Under the pieces are notes generated by a model, which worked only from the letters and a program-made list of their open reading frames with translations, ran no database searches and was not told where the DNA came from. The position numbers and the translations under genes were made by a program. Shown here in pieces: positions 41,260 through 50,138 of a stretch of DNA of 64,000 bases (its first letter is position 1; each line of letters starts with the position of its first letter). Origin of the DNA: an uncultured Anaerofilum sp. (GTDB taxonomy: Bacteria > Bacillota > Clostridia > Oscillospirales > Ruminococcaceae); NCBI GenBank assembly GCA_944385935.1, contig CALWZC010000008.1, forward strand, positions 1 to 64,000, in the 5' to 3' direction.

Positions 41260-43590
41260 TTATCTGAAATGATTAGCTGTGTTTTCTCTCCAGAAATTTC
41301 TTAGAAAAACAGAAATTTTTTCCCGAAAACACAATCCCACTAGGGTTATAACGCTTATACCTTCAAAGAGTCTAAATACCACAGGCTCTTTGTATTGTAC
41401 CTCTACTGTACCGGTGGCCTCTGGTGCAATAAAGCCTACTGTATAGCCTTCTGCTTGTACTGCTTGCACTGGCTTTCCATTGACCAAAATTTTATAGTTT
41501 GGAATATAGGTTAGTGGAAGTTGAATCAAATCCCCTTCTCCACCAGAAGCAACCATAGAATAGTCAAACTTCATTTTGGTACCATACCGGCTGAGGTTGT
41601 CAATTTTCAAGCTCTCATTTGTGCTGGTAATTTTGGGCGAGTAACTAACCATATCATTCAAATCTGCTCCAGTAGGCAGGTACTCATATTGACCTACACA
41701 CAAACTGTTGTTCATATTTGTCAAATAATAATGCTTCGTTTCGTATTTTTCCGCATCCCCTTGTACAAATACAAACTCATAGAGCAAGCAAATGCAAAAT
41801 ACTGCTACTCCCACACTTGTTAAACAGGCCAGCACTCTTTTGGAACGTTCTTTTGTCCACAATAGGATGGTATATCCCAATAAAACTGTGGAACAAATGG
41901 CAACAATAGAAAGTAACCGATAGGGGAATTGAATGGCATCCACCAATTTTCCCAAAATGGGCAAACTGGTTAGTTTCTCCCATGGGAAATATGCAGTAGT
42001 AGCTACTGCTGACACCAAACAAAATACAGCCAATACATCTCCAAAGCGCAGTTGTTTTTGTTTGTTCTCTGCATGACAAACCAAAATGCGATACAACAAA
42101 TATCCCGCAACAGCCACCAATGCAACCCAGCCTATTGGATGGGGCCCCATACCTGTGAGTGTAACAGTATGGAACAAATAACTGATATCATATTTTGCAA
42201 ATCCTATGGGGGATTGCACTCTAGTAAACACCACTGGATGTATACTTATAATCATCAAAAGCATTGGCGCAATAAACCAAAGATTCAAACATACTGTAGC
42301 AACACCAGCATACACCAAAGACAATACCCGCTTTTCTTTGGTGAAAATTTGCCGGATAAACACAAGCACTGTCCACGCTGATACAAAAGCCATCCATTCT
42401 GTTGTCAAAATATGAGATTGCAACAGTCCGGTTGCTCCTGCCACCAAGCAAGGCCAATCCTTTTGATTGCCAACCAGCACAGCATACAAGCCATATACCA
42501 GCAAAGGCAGGAAGGTAAGTGCTGTAAATTCTCCCACTGCATTTCGGTAGTATGCACAAATCAAACGATAAGGGTTTAGCAGATACACAATGGACAATGT
42601 AAGGGCAATGTATCGGCTATTTAGCAATTTTTTAAAGGCATAATAGGATAAGAGGATTGTCAAAGCATTGACCATCACCATATAGAATTTATAGCAAGTG
42701 ATGGTGCTCACTCCCAACAAAGAAAGCACTGCGGGAATATACAAAAGTGCCTCTGGATAAAACAAAGAATTTGCATAGCCAAATCCGTTCAGAGTTTCTC
42801 CATGTACCCGCACCGGAAATTGTCCACTTGCCAAACCGCTTGCAATTCCCTCAATTCTTGCCAAATGGAAGGGTGTATCATGTCCAATAATGCTCCCTTG
42901 CTGCAACAATGGAATGGATGCCACAAAGACACCCACCGCCATGACAAACACCAATGCCAACATACTTCTGTGGCCATTGGTTTGATGTTCTTGCAAGCTA
43001 CAAGGGGAAATTGCAGCCTTTTTATAATTGAGCAGAACAAATATTCCCACTGCTGCTACCATTGTAATTGCACAATAGAAATATCTATCTGTACATACTG
43101 GGGTCCAACTTTCCAACAACACTCGTTCCGGGGTAAACTCTTGGTCTTTTGTTTCCACAAATATATATAGGCTGTTGATATCTTGGTCTAACTCAAAAGT
43201 TCCCTTAAAATAGGTAGTAGATGGGTCTAAAGGCTCTTGCAACAGCACCTTTCCACCAGAATTATCCTTTGACACATAATCAGAGGAAAACACCTTTAAC
43301 ACTGTACTATCATCTGTTGCACTGTACTGAAAGCCTATGTCATATGTATTTGCCCGCAAACTCAAGGCTCCTCTGCGCAGCACAAACACCCCTACATGCT
43401 CTTCTGACTCTCCTACATACTCCTTTGGGTCAGTAGAATCGTAGGAATAATCTGGCAAATATCGCTTTATAAAGTCATCTGCTTGATAGGTAATTGAATA
43501 AATATCTGTACTGCTTCTTGCTAAAATTGTATAGCAAATTACAGCCGCCACCAGAAATATCCATAGACCTTTCCATCGTATCCCTTTCAT
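41260..43590 (-). CDS. Large polytopic membrane protein (GT-C/YfhO-like)
   Basis: 776 residues from ATG at 43590, which follows GAGGAGG; the ATG at 43605 overlaps that site. The N-terminal membrane anchor is followed by a beta-rich domain of about 150 residues, a second membrane segment, and then about a dozen helices. The loop SIIGHDTPFHLARIEGIASGL near residue 233, with acidic and His residues close to the membrane, and the SLFYPEALLYIPAVL and LNPYRLICAYYRNAVGEF loops, resemble 6-pyruvoyl-tetrahydropterin-synthase-related/YfhO-type GT-C transferases. A C-terminal beta domain (about 640-740) ends near a last membrane helix. It may transfer a sugar from a lipid carrier outside the cell. It is last in the second MBOAT operon. 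Confidence 0.65.
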   Translation of the reverse strand: MKGIRWKGLWIFLVAAVICYTILARSSTDIYSITYQADDFIKRYLPDYSYDSTDPKEYVGESEEHVGVFVLRRGALSLRANTYDIGFQYSATDDSTVLKVFSSDYVSKDNSGGKVLLQEPLDPSTTYFKGTFELDQDINSLYIFVETKDQEFTPERVLLESWTPVCTDRYFYCAITMVAAVGIFVLLNYKKAAISPCSLQEHQTNGHRSMLALVFVMAVGVFVASIPLLQQGSIIGHDTPFHLARIEGIASGLASGQFPVRVHGETLNGFGYANSLFYPEALLYIPAVLSLLGVSTITCYKFYMVMVNALTILLSYYAFKKLLNSRYIALTLSIVYLLNPYRLICAYYRNAVGEFTALTFLPLLVYGLYAVLVGNQKDWPCLVAGATGLLQSHILTTEWMAFVSAWTVLVFIRQIFTKEKRVLSLVYAGVATVCLNLWFIAPMLLMIISIHPVVFTRVQSPIGFAKYDISYLFHTVTLTGMGPHPIGWVALVAVAGYLLYRILVCHAENKQKQLRFGDVLAVFCLVSAVATTAYFPWEKLTSLPILGKLVDAIQFPYRLLSIVAICSTVLLGYTILLWTKERSKRVLACLTSVGVAVFCICLLYEFVFVQGDAEKYETKHYYLTNMNNSLCVGQYEYLPTGADLNDMVSYSPKITSTNESLKIDNLSRYGTKMKFDYSMVASGGEGDLIQLPLTYIPNYKILVNGKPVQAVQAEGYTVGFIAPEATGTVEVQYKEPVVFRLFEGISVITLVGLCFREKISVFLRNFWRENTANHFR

Positions 43591-43613
43591 TGGTTTCCTC
43601 CTCATGACAATGT

Positions 43614-45044
43614 TTACTCTGTATAGGGTGTATAGTCATGCTCTTTTGCCAAAGAACAGTGGTGGTATATTTGTTGCTGTTCATCATCATAGAGTGCAAC
43701 ATTCCAACCTTCACGACCATAGGAATAGCTTTCTCCTGCAAAGGAAATCTCCATACCTGTTTTATCAGACAAGGCAATTTCTTTTTCCTCGCACCATTGG
43801 GTTGCTTGCTCGCCAACAAGCACTTTGCCTTGCGTGTATACAAATACCCTTTCTTGTTGCATATCCTTGGTTATATCTGCCAGACAAGTACCCTGCAACA
43901 AGGTTTCCATCTTCAAATACTCCTGCTCATTTAGTCCACCCATATCTTGTTTTACCAACACCACAGAAGTTTTTTGATGTTGCTGCACCCTGTCAGCAAA
44001 TTCCTGTAAAGATTTTGACAATTTAATTTCCATCTTTTGGGATTCGTCTTTTTCCAGCTTGGAAGCCTCCTCCCACCGCATGGAAATTTTATCACTATGT
44101 ACTACAGAAAGTTCCATTTTTTGCAAGGATTCTATCACCGCCCCTGTAACTTTTTTTGCCCCATAATTGTTTACATGGCCATGGTCAGCAAAATCTGTGG
44201 AAAAATCCATATTTAGCACATTACTACTGCAAAAATCCAAAAATTCTACCTGCTGTTCTTGGGCAATTTCCTTGATGGTATTTACCAGCATGATATCATT
44301 TTCATCCGCAATGTGTGGGATTTTTACCAATAAAGGAATGATTCCTTTTTCTTTTAACAAGGCAATGGTTTTCAAAAGGTACTCTTGTGCATAGGGGTAC
44401 AGCTCTGTTGTTTGGTCAGTTTGTGGGTAAACATAATCCGCAAAACTTTCCATGGTGTAAAAAGGTCCATAGCCCTTTGCTGTTGTGCTGTCATCCTGAA
44501 AAATCTTGCCTATATCCTCCGGTTGCAACTCAGTAATCCGGCTATGATACTTGGCAATATTCAGATATTCACTCCACACTTTTTTAGTCACTTGTGTACG
44601 AAAGCGAGTGAAATTCAATGACAACAAATTGAGGGATGGTTTCATCAACTGAGCATAATCATCTGAAACTAAATCCACATCCACCCCTGTGAGATAGGAA
44701 CGGTCATAAAAGCTGCCAAACACATCCAACACCACTACCTTTGGTTTTTGGTATTTCAGTGCTTCCTGAATGTAATGATAGCTTACCCAAATCGGTTGGC
44801 TCCATGTAGACAAATTATAGCTTGTCAATCCAGTAGAATCATAAATTTCGGTGGGAGAAATGGAACACATGGCATGGCTGCCCCCCACAATTAGGACATC
44901 AATGCTATTTTTCGGTTCATCATAAAAACTTTCAATGGAGCTCATTGGTGTTACCACACGCACCGCCCAATATAAGCCCACCAAAAATAAAATGCCTGTT
45001 AGGATAGCTATTATCAAATATTGTATTATTTTGTTCTTTTTCAT
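43614..45044 (-). CDS. SGNH-like membrane-anchored protein, partner of second MBOAT
   Basis: 476 residues with one N-terminal membrane segment (about 9-30). The extracytoplasmic domain has VLIVGGSHAMCSISPTEIY near residue 55 (GxS nucleophile position) and FADHGHVNNYGAKK near residue 290 (Asp-x2-His pair). The core is that of SGNH acyl-transfer partners. The C-terminal 150 residues (from about 320) are an unassigned alpha/beta domain with GREGWNVALYDDEQQQ near the end. It has a weak ribosome site and starts seven bases behind the MBOAT stop. It differs strongly from the SGNH-like protein at 35031. Confidence 0.7.
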   Translation of the reverse strand: MKKNKIIQYLIIAILTGILFLVGLYWAVRVVTPMSSIESFYDEPKNSIDVLIVGGSHAMCSISPTEIYDSTGLTSYNLSTWSQPIWVSYHYIQEALKYQKPKVVVLDVFGSFYDRSYLTGVDVDLVSDDYAQLMKPSLNLLSLNFTRFRTQVTKKVWSEYLNIAKYHSRITELQPEDIGKIFQDDSTTAKGYGPFYTMESFADYVYPQTDQTTELYPYAQEYLLKTIALLKEKGIIPLLVKIPHIADENDIMLVNTIKEIAQEQQVEFLDFCSSNVLNMDFSTDFADHGHVNNYGAKKVTGAVIESLQKMELSVVHSDKISMRWEEASKLEKDESQKMEIKLSKSLQEFADRVQQHQKTSVVLVKQDMGGLNEQEYLKMETLLQGTCLADITKDMQQERVFVYTQGKVLVGEQATQWCEEKEIALSDKTGMEISFAGESYSYGREGWNVALYDDEQQQIYHHCSLAKEHDYTPYTE

Positions 45045-45050
45045 ATCGCA

Positions 45051-46526
45051 TCAAAATTGAAAATAGATGAATGGGTTTTCCACGTAACTCACTCCATACA
45101 TGCCAAAAACCACCAATATCAACAGCAATGCTGCATATACCACAGATTGCACTACCACATTTTTTTGCTGTAATATCACATCAAAGGAAATATTTTTACA
45201 AAAAATCTCGCCCAAAATTTCCAACAGCACCAAAGCACCAATTATCACAAAGCACAAGGTTATTTCCCCGGGCTTTACTCCCAAAACATCCGAGTATATT
45301 CCATTTGTACCAGTACCAAACAGGATACCTTTGATATAACCCACAGCTTGCCCCATAGAATCCGCACGGAAAAACACATAGGTAAAGCAGTTTAAAAGGA
45401 AAACTATGGCCACTTCCACTACAACCAAAATGGGATGATTGGGCCTTATAGCATGTTTTTTATAAAATTTCTTTTTTGCCTTTGCAGTCAAGGCTTCAAA
45501 TATACGAAATGCCCCATGGAGAAGCCCCCATACTACAAAAGTCCAGCTTGCTCCATGCCAAAATCCGCTGACAGTAAACACCAGCAACAAACCTAGCACC
45601 ATGGGAGGAGCTGTAAAAAACTTGCCCAATTTTTTTAGGGGGTTTGTCCATACAAAGGGGGTAAAAATGTAATCCTGAAACCATGTGGACAAAGAAATAT
45701 GCCAACGGCTCCAATATTCTGCAAAAGAACGGGATAAATATGGATGATTAAAGTTCCTCATAAGAGTATATCCCATGGTTTTGGCAGAACCAATGGCAAT
45801 CAAAGAATATGCGTTGAAGTCACAATATACCTGAAAGGCAAAAAACACTACTGCAACAATCAAAGCAGCTCTGCTGGCTTGTTGATAATTTGCAAATACA
45901 GCATTTACATACAGTGCCAACCTATCTGCAATTACCACCTTTTGCACCAACCCCACCAACACCAAAGTCAATCCATTTTTGATGTTTTGCACGTCAAAAA
46001 CCTGCTTTGTGTTAAACTGCGTGAGCATGTTTTTACTTCTTTCAATGGGGCCTGCTACCAACTGGGGAAAAAAGCTAATAAATAGCGCATAATTCAAAAG
46101 GCTTTTTTCACATTCTTCATTGTTGGTGTAAACATCTGCCAGATAGCCAATGGACTGAAACACATAAAAACTAATGCCCACAGGCAAAATGATATTTAGC
46201 ATAGAAAAATTGGCACCAAATACCTGATTGAGTGTATCCAGAAAAAAATTAAAATATTTAAAATAAAACAATAATCCCAATACACTCAACAAAGACCCAA
46301 AAAACAGCAGCCGTTTATACTGCGGCTTTTTTATCATAAAAATTGCTGCAAAATATGTAAGCAAAATCACTGTTGCCATTAAGAGAGAATATTTCACATT
46401 CCATGCCATATAAAATCCAAAACTTACAATCACAAGCAATAGTTTTTGCCCTAGTAAAGGAAGAAGATAGTATATTCCCACTGTTATAAACAGCAAAAAA
46501 ATATACTGAAAGGAGTTGAACTGCAT
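45051..46526 (-). CDS. MBOAT O-acyltransferase, second copy (AlgI-like)
   Basis: 491 residues with about 11 membrane segments, from ATG with GAGGTG seven bases upstream. The MBOAT core reads PVGISFYVFQSIGYLADVY, FFPQLVAGPIERSKNMLTQ, FQVYCDFNAYSLIAIGSAKTMGY, FNHPYLSRSFAEYWSRWHISLSTWFQDYIFTPF and VSGFWHGASWTFVVWGLLHG. Both His residues (324 in FWHG, 337 in LLHG) are present. It likely O-acylates a surface glycan or teichoic acid. It heads a three-gene leftward operon with the SGNH-like and GT-C-like genes. Confidence 0.92.
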   Translation of the reverse strand: MQFNSFQYIFLLFITVGIYYLLPLLGQKLLLVIVSFGFYMAWNVKYSLLMATVILLTYFAAIFMIKKPQYKRLLFFGSLLSVLGLLFYFKYFNFFLDTLNQVFGANFSMLNIILPVGISFYVFQSIGYLADVYTNNEECEKSLLNYALFISFFPQLVAGPIERSKNMLTQFNTKQVFDVQNIKNGLTLVLVGLVQKVVIADRLALYVNAVFANYQQASRAALIVAVVFFAFQVYCDFNAYSLIAIGSAKTMGYTLMRNFNHPYLSRSFAEYWSRWHISLSTWFQDYIFTPFVWTNPLKKLGKFFTAPPMVLGLLLVFTVSGFWHGASWTFVVWGLLHGAFRIFEALTAKAKKKFYKKHAIRPNHPILVVVEVAIVFLLNCFTYVFFRADSMGQAVGYIKGILFGTGTNGIYSDVLGVKPGEITLCFVIIGALVLLEILGEIFCKNISFDVILQQKNVVVQSVVYAALLLILVVFGMYGVSYVENPFIYFQF

Positions 46527-46574
46527 AAATCACCTCATACTTGCATAAATTGTCCTTTTTCTCATGGCAAACCC

Positions 46575-46609
46575 ATAGAAAGCCAACTTGTAAAAAGTTG
46601 GCTTTCTAT
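46575..46609. terminator. Hairpin between yfcE-like gene and second MBOAT operon
   Basis: AGAAAGCCAACTT / AAGTTGGCTTTCT stem with a five-base loop. Leftward it lacks a proper T-run, so it is a weak terminator at best; some transcription from the yfcE side may enter the MBOAT operon. Confidence 0.45.
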
Positions 46610-46625
46610 CTCTTATCAAAATCCT

Positions 46626-47180
46626 TTAAAACATCCCGATATCAAATCGGCTAATTTCTTCCCCTGTTTCCAAGTTGTAGGCAGTAAATACTCCCTTTTC
46701 ATAGACCATATAGCTATGGCTGCCATCTTTGGGAATGGAAACAGAACCAGGGTTGATTACAGCAACATCCTCTTTCCATTCTCCATGTTTTACATGAACA
46801 TGGCCAAAGGCAAAAACGCTTCCCTTTTTGAGAGGTGGCATGGTGTCCGGGGTAAATAGATGCCCATGGGTCAAGAACAAGGTGCGCCCATCCTCCAGCA
46901 CCATCTGGGCATAATCTGACATAACAGGAAATTCCAGAACCATCTGGTCTACTTCTGCCTCGCAGTTTCCCCGCACTGCTACAATTTCCTCTTTAATGCC
47001 ATTGAGCATTGCAATCACTTCTTTGGGTGCATACTCATCTGGCAGGTCATTTCGGGGGCCATGGTATAGCAAATCTCCCAACAATACCAATCTATCAGGC
47101 TGAATCCTATGATATTCTCGCATAAGCCGCCGTACCCATGCAGCGGAGCCATGCAAATCCGATGCAATCATCAATTTCAT
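46626..47180 (-). CDS. YfcE/MJ0936-family metallophosphodiesterase
   Basis: 184 residues from ATG at 47180, nine bases after GAGGG; a TTG at 47189 overlaps the stop of the upstream gene. The calcineurin-like pattern is complete: IASDLHGS, LVLLGDLLYHGPRN, VAVRGNCEAE (metal-bridging Asn), LFLTHGHL and FGHVHVK, then NPGSVSIPK. It hydrolyses phosphodiester bonds in the cytoplasm; the natural substrate of YfcE-type enzymes is unclear. It is coupled to the fusion gene upstream. Confidence 0.88.
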   Translation of the reverse strand: MKLMIASDLHGSAAWVRRLMREYHRIQPDRLVLLGDLLYHGPRNDLPDEYAPKEVIAMLNGIKEEIVAVRGNCEAEVDQMVLEFPVMSDYAQMVLEDGRTLFLTHGHLFTPDTMPPLKKGSVFAFGHVHVKHGEWKEDVAVINPGSVSIPKDGSHSYMVYEKGVFTAYNLETGEEISRFDIGMF

Positions 47181-47185
47181 ATTTC

Positions 47186-48826
47186 TCAACCCTCTTTTAC
47201 TGTGCTGTATTTTGCAATAATTTCTTGCATTTTATCAAACTGTTCTTCCATTTCCTGCACCAGCTTAAACTGTGTACGGGCACGGTCTAGGTTGTGCTCT
47301 GGACGCTCGGTTTTAAAATAGGTATCTCCTTGCAGATAATCCGTTAAGAAGCGGATTCCACATTCCAATGTGATAATACGTGCCCCCCATGCAAGGCTTT
47401 CCTTTTCTTGCTGGGTCAGTACAGTTCCCGCTGTTTCCAAATATCCTTTTGTATACAATTCATAGAGGTTAATATCAAAATGCACTTTATTTAAATCTTT
47501 TTCATCTTCTGCTGCGGTACTTGCACCAAATCGAATGGAATCTCCAAAATCGTTGGCAGCAAGACCCGGCATAATGGTATCCAAATCAATGATACACAAG
47601 CCTTTTCCTGTCTTTTCATCAAAAAGGATATTGTTTAGTTTTGTGTCATTGTGGGTAACACGCAAAGGTAGGCTGCCGCTGCGAAGCCAATTCATCAACA
47701 CAGCACAATCCTGCTTCCGTTGCTGTACAAATGCAATCTCTTTCCCACATTTTGCAGCACGGTCTTTCACATCCCGTTCTAGTGCTTTCTCAAAATCTTG
47801 GAAGCGGCTTTCGGTATCATGAAAACGAGGAATGGTTTCATGGAGGGTATCCGCAGGATAATCACAAAGCTGTTGTAAAAATTGACCAAAAGAACGGGCA
47901 GACTCATAGAACTGCTCTGGCTCTTCTACTGCCTGATAGCAAACGGAATCCTCAATATAATTGTAACACCGCCAAGGCTTTCCCTCGCTGTCCTCAAAGA
48001 AGTTTTCTCCTGCTTTTGTGCGGATATAGCTTAAAGTTTCCCGATTGGGGTCGCCACCCTCTGCCAAAATTCGTTTGCGCAAAAACTCAGTAACGCCTAC
48101 AATATTTTCCATAACCTCTTTGGGCTTTTTAAATACATTGATATTTACCCGCTGTAAAATATAGGTCAGCTCATCTTTGCCATTTTCCGGCATATACACC
48201 GCATAGGTTTCGTTGATATGGCCTGCACCAAAAGGCTTGACATAGCTGCAAGTATTGCCGAAACCAAAGGCATACAAAGCATCTTCCAACATTAGGTTAT
48301 CTACGCCGTCAATTTTTCTTCTGGTAGAGAAAATAACAGTACCTGCCTCAATTTTCTGCAAGGGTTTAATGCAACAATTTGCTTTGATTACTGCACCCAA
48401 ACAAATATGGACGCCATCTTCCAGACGGTTGTCATGGTCCACAATGGCACCACAGTTAATCAGGCAACCTTTGCCCAGTTGACATTTTGTGTTTACAGTA
48501 GCCTGTTGCAATACAAGGCAGCCTTCTCCCATCTGCACGGAAGGGCTTACCCATGCTGTGGGATGCACCAATACAGGCACTTCATAGCCTGCCTCCAAAA
48601 GCTGGTTAATCCAGCGCAGACGTAAACGATTGTTTCCAAAGGCAACCACTGCCTTGGTATATTCGCCATATAAGCCTTCATAATCCATACACCGACCCAC
48701 TACCTTGGGGCCTCGTGCAGCATCATCCAAAAAAGATACATCATAACCCAGTTCTTCAGCAATTTCGCAAACAACTTTGCCAAAGCCTCCGGCACCCAAT
48801 ATCAACAGTTTTTCCATGGTTTGCAC
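47186..48826 (-). CDS. Fusion: NeuD-like hexapeptide acetyltransferase + APH-fold sugar kinase-like domain
   Basis: 546 residues. Residues 1-180 form a PglD/NeuD-type acetyltransferase: a Rossmann-like start LLILGAGGFGKVVCEIAEELGY, then a left-handed beta helix with LVHPTAWVSPSVQMGEGC, GCLINCGAIVDHDNRLEDGVHI. Residues about 190-540 form an APH-fold kinase: VKPFGAGHINETYAVY as the nucleotide loop, RVTHNDTKLNNILFDEKTG as the catalytic loop, and IIDLDTIMPGLAANDFGD as the metal-binding loop. This is the pattern of N-acetylhexosamine 1-kinase (NahK). It could both acetylate and phosphorylate an amino sugar; substrates are inferred. The gene overlaps yfcE by a few bases. Confidence 0.82.
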   Translation of the reverse strand: MQTMEKLLILGAGGFGKVVCEIAEELGYDVSFLDDAARGPKVVGRCMDYEGLYGEYTKAVVAFGNNRLRLRWINQLLEAGYEVPVLVHPTAWVSPSVQMGEGCLVLQQATVNTKCQLGKGCLINCGAIVDHDNRLEDGVHICLGAVIKANCCIKPLQKIEAGTVIFSTRRKIDGVDNLMLEDALYAFGFGNTCSYVKPFGAGHINETYAVYMPENGKDELTYILQRVNINVFKKPKEVMENIVGVTEFLRKRILAEGGDPNRETLSYIRTKAGENFFEDSEGKPWRCYNYIEDSVCYQAVEEPEQFYESARSFGQFLQQLCDYPADTLHETIPRFHDTESRFQDFEKALERDVKDRAAKCGKEIAFVQQRKQDCAVLMNWLRSGSLPLRVTHNDTKLNNILFDEKTGKGLCIIDLDTIMPGLAANDFGDSIRFGASTAAEDEKDLNKVHFDINLYELYTKGYLETAGTVLTQQEKESLAWGARIITLECGIRFLTDYLQGDTYFKTERPEHNLDRARTQFKLVQEMEEQFDKMQEIIAKYSTVKEG

Positions 48827-48893
48827 TCCTCTTTCATGCTTTGTTTTATTTTAACAGATTTATCCATATCTTTCTACTATGATTTTATTACCT

Positions 48894-48935
48894 GCAAAAA
48901 CAGCAGCCTCAAATTTATGGGGCTGCTGCTTTTTT
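48894..48935 (-). terminator. Terminator of the SGNH hydrolase gene
   Basis: AGCAGCAGCC / GGCTGCTGTTTTT stem read leftward, next to the stop at 48934, with T5. Confidence 0.75.
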
Positions 48936-49935
48936 ACGAGTTTTGCGGTTCTTTGTAATAGGGGGAACCCTCCAGATAAGGAGCTGTTGGGCTATACGCA
49001 GTGTGTCCTGCCAGATAGTCTAACCATGCCCGATAGCCTGCTCCCTGCAAGTGGATTCCATCGGGGGCACTATACTCTGGAATGGTATATCCATCATCTC
49101 CTGCCAATACCTCAGTCAAATCCACAAAATACAAACCTCTTTCATAGGCCATCTGTGCCAATGCGTTATTCACTGCATACAGGTTCGCTTGGCTATATCT
49201 TGCATCCCCTGCCTCATAGGCAGCGGTTACCGGGGTCATAGATTGAATATAAATCTGGGCATCTGGGCGGCAAACAGTTTTTAGCCAATCCAGCATTTTT
49301 CCATAATAGGTAATAAAGTTTTCCACTGTCAATGCCTTCAAGGAGTTTGCACCAAACAAAATATAAATATGCTCTGGTTGTTTTTCAGCCAATGTCTGAG
49401 CAATATGGTCCTGCATGGGCACTCTTGTTCCATCCGGCAAGGGCATTTGTGCATTATTTACCACACCATCAGGGCCTGCACCCTTATAGGCACAGAAGTT
49501 TCCAATATCTTTGATAGGATTATCATAAACAACCCAACCTTGAGATACAGAATCTCCAATAAACAAAGCATTTGCAAAATAGCTTGTGTCCACCCGTCCA
49601 TTTTCTGGGAGTGCAATCATCCGATAATCTGGGTTTACAATAGTCTGGTCAATGGTTGCAGGCAAAGGACCTACCACATTCCAACCGGCTGGCTGTGCTT
49701 GTTGGCTTTGCCCATCCTCTGGCTGCTGGCTTTCCCCTGATTGCTCTTGCTGTTGACTTTGGGAAGAGCTTTCCTCTTTGGTTTCCTGTGGGTCAACTTT
49801 ATCCATAATCCATGTAATCACCCATGCCAAGGCACAAATCACAACCACTGTGATAATCAAGAGCACCAACCGACGGGCGTTTCTTCTGCGGCGACGCCGC
49901 TTTGTTTGTGCTTTAAACTCGTTGTAACTGGACAA
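48934..49935 (-). CDS. Membrane-anchored SGNH/GDSL hydrolase
   Basis: 333 residues. A basic N-terminus (KRRRRRRNARR) leads into one membrane segment (about 24-44), then a Ser/Gln/Glu-rich spacer of about 40 residues. The catalytic domain has ALFIGDSVSQGWVVYD with nucleophile Ser, FGANSLKALTVENFITYYG as the block III Asn, and SAPDGIHLQGAGYRAWLDYL with the Asp and His. It probably deacylates or acylates a wall glycan outside the cell. It is separately transcribed and terminated; its link to the MBOAT genes is only by function. Confidence 0.85.
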   Translation of the reverse strand: MSSYNEFKAQTKRRRRRRNARRLVLLIITVVVICALAWVITWIMDKVDPQETKEESSSQSQQQEQSGESQQPEDGQSQQAQPAGWNVVGPLPATIDQTIVNPDYRMIALPENGRVDTSYFANALFIGDSVSQGWVVYDNPIKDIGNFCAYKGAGPDGVVNNAQMPLPDGTRVPMQDHIAQTLAEKQPEHIYILFGANSLKALTVENFITYYGKMLDWLKTVCRPDAQIYIQSMTPVTAAYEAGDARYSQANLYAVNNALAQMAYERGLYFVDLTEVLAGDDGYTIPEYSAPDGIHLQGAGYRAWLDYLAGHTAYSPTAPYLEGSPYYKEPQNS

Positions 49936-50138
49936 GACTCTATATCCTCCCTGTTTCTTTGGGCAATCTTATGGGCAATATACCAGCTTTTTTCAAAAAT
50001 GGAAGTGGATGGGCTGGTATCTCCCCAAAAACTCCTATGTTTTTTTACTCTGTTCTTTTCATTATACTCTATCCCTTGCCCTGATTCAAGCGGCACATCT
50101 CCACTTACCCATAATACGAACTACAATTTAATAAAATT
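49936..50138. other. 203-bp gap between SGNH gene and radical SAM gene
   Basis: Contains the leader and presumably the promoter of the SGNH gene, which lies to its left. No strong -10/-35 pair, RNA gene or ORF was recognised. A short GGGCAAT direct repeat occurs near 49965. Confidence 0.4.

Noticed and set aside
47186..48826. Aminoglycoside phosphotransferase (antibiotic resistance)
   Set aside because: The kinase half follows the NahK-like HNDTKLNN/IDLDT pattern, is fused to a sugar acetyltransferase and lies among cell-envelope genes.
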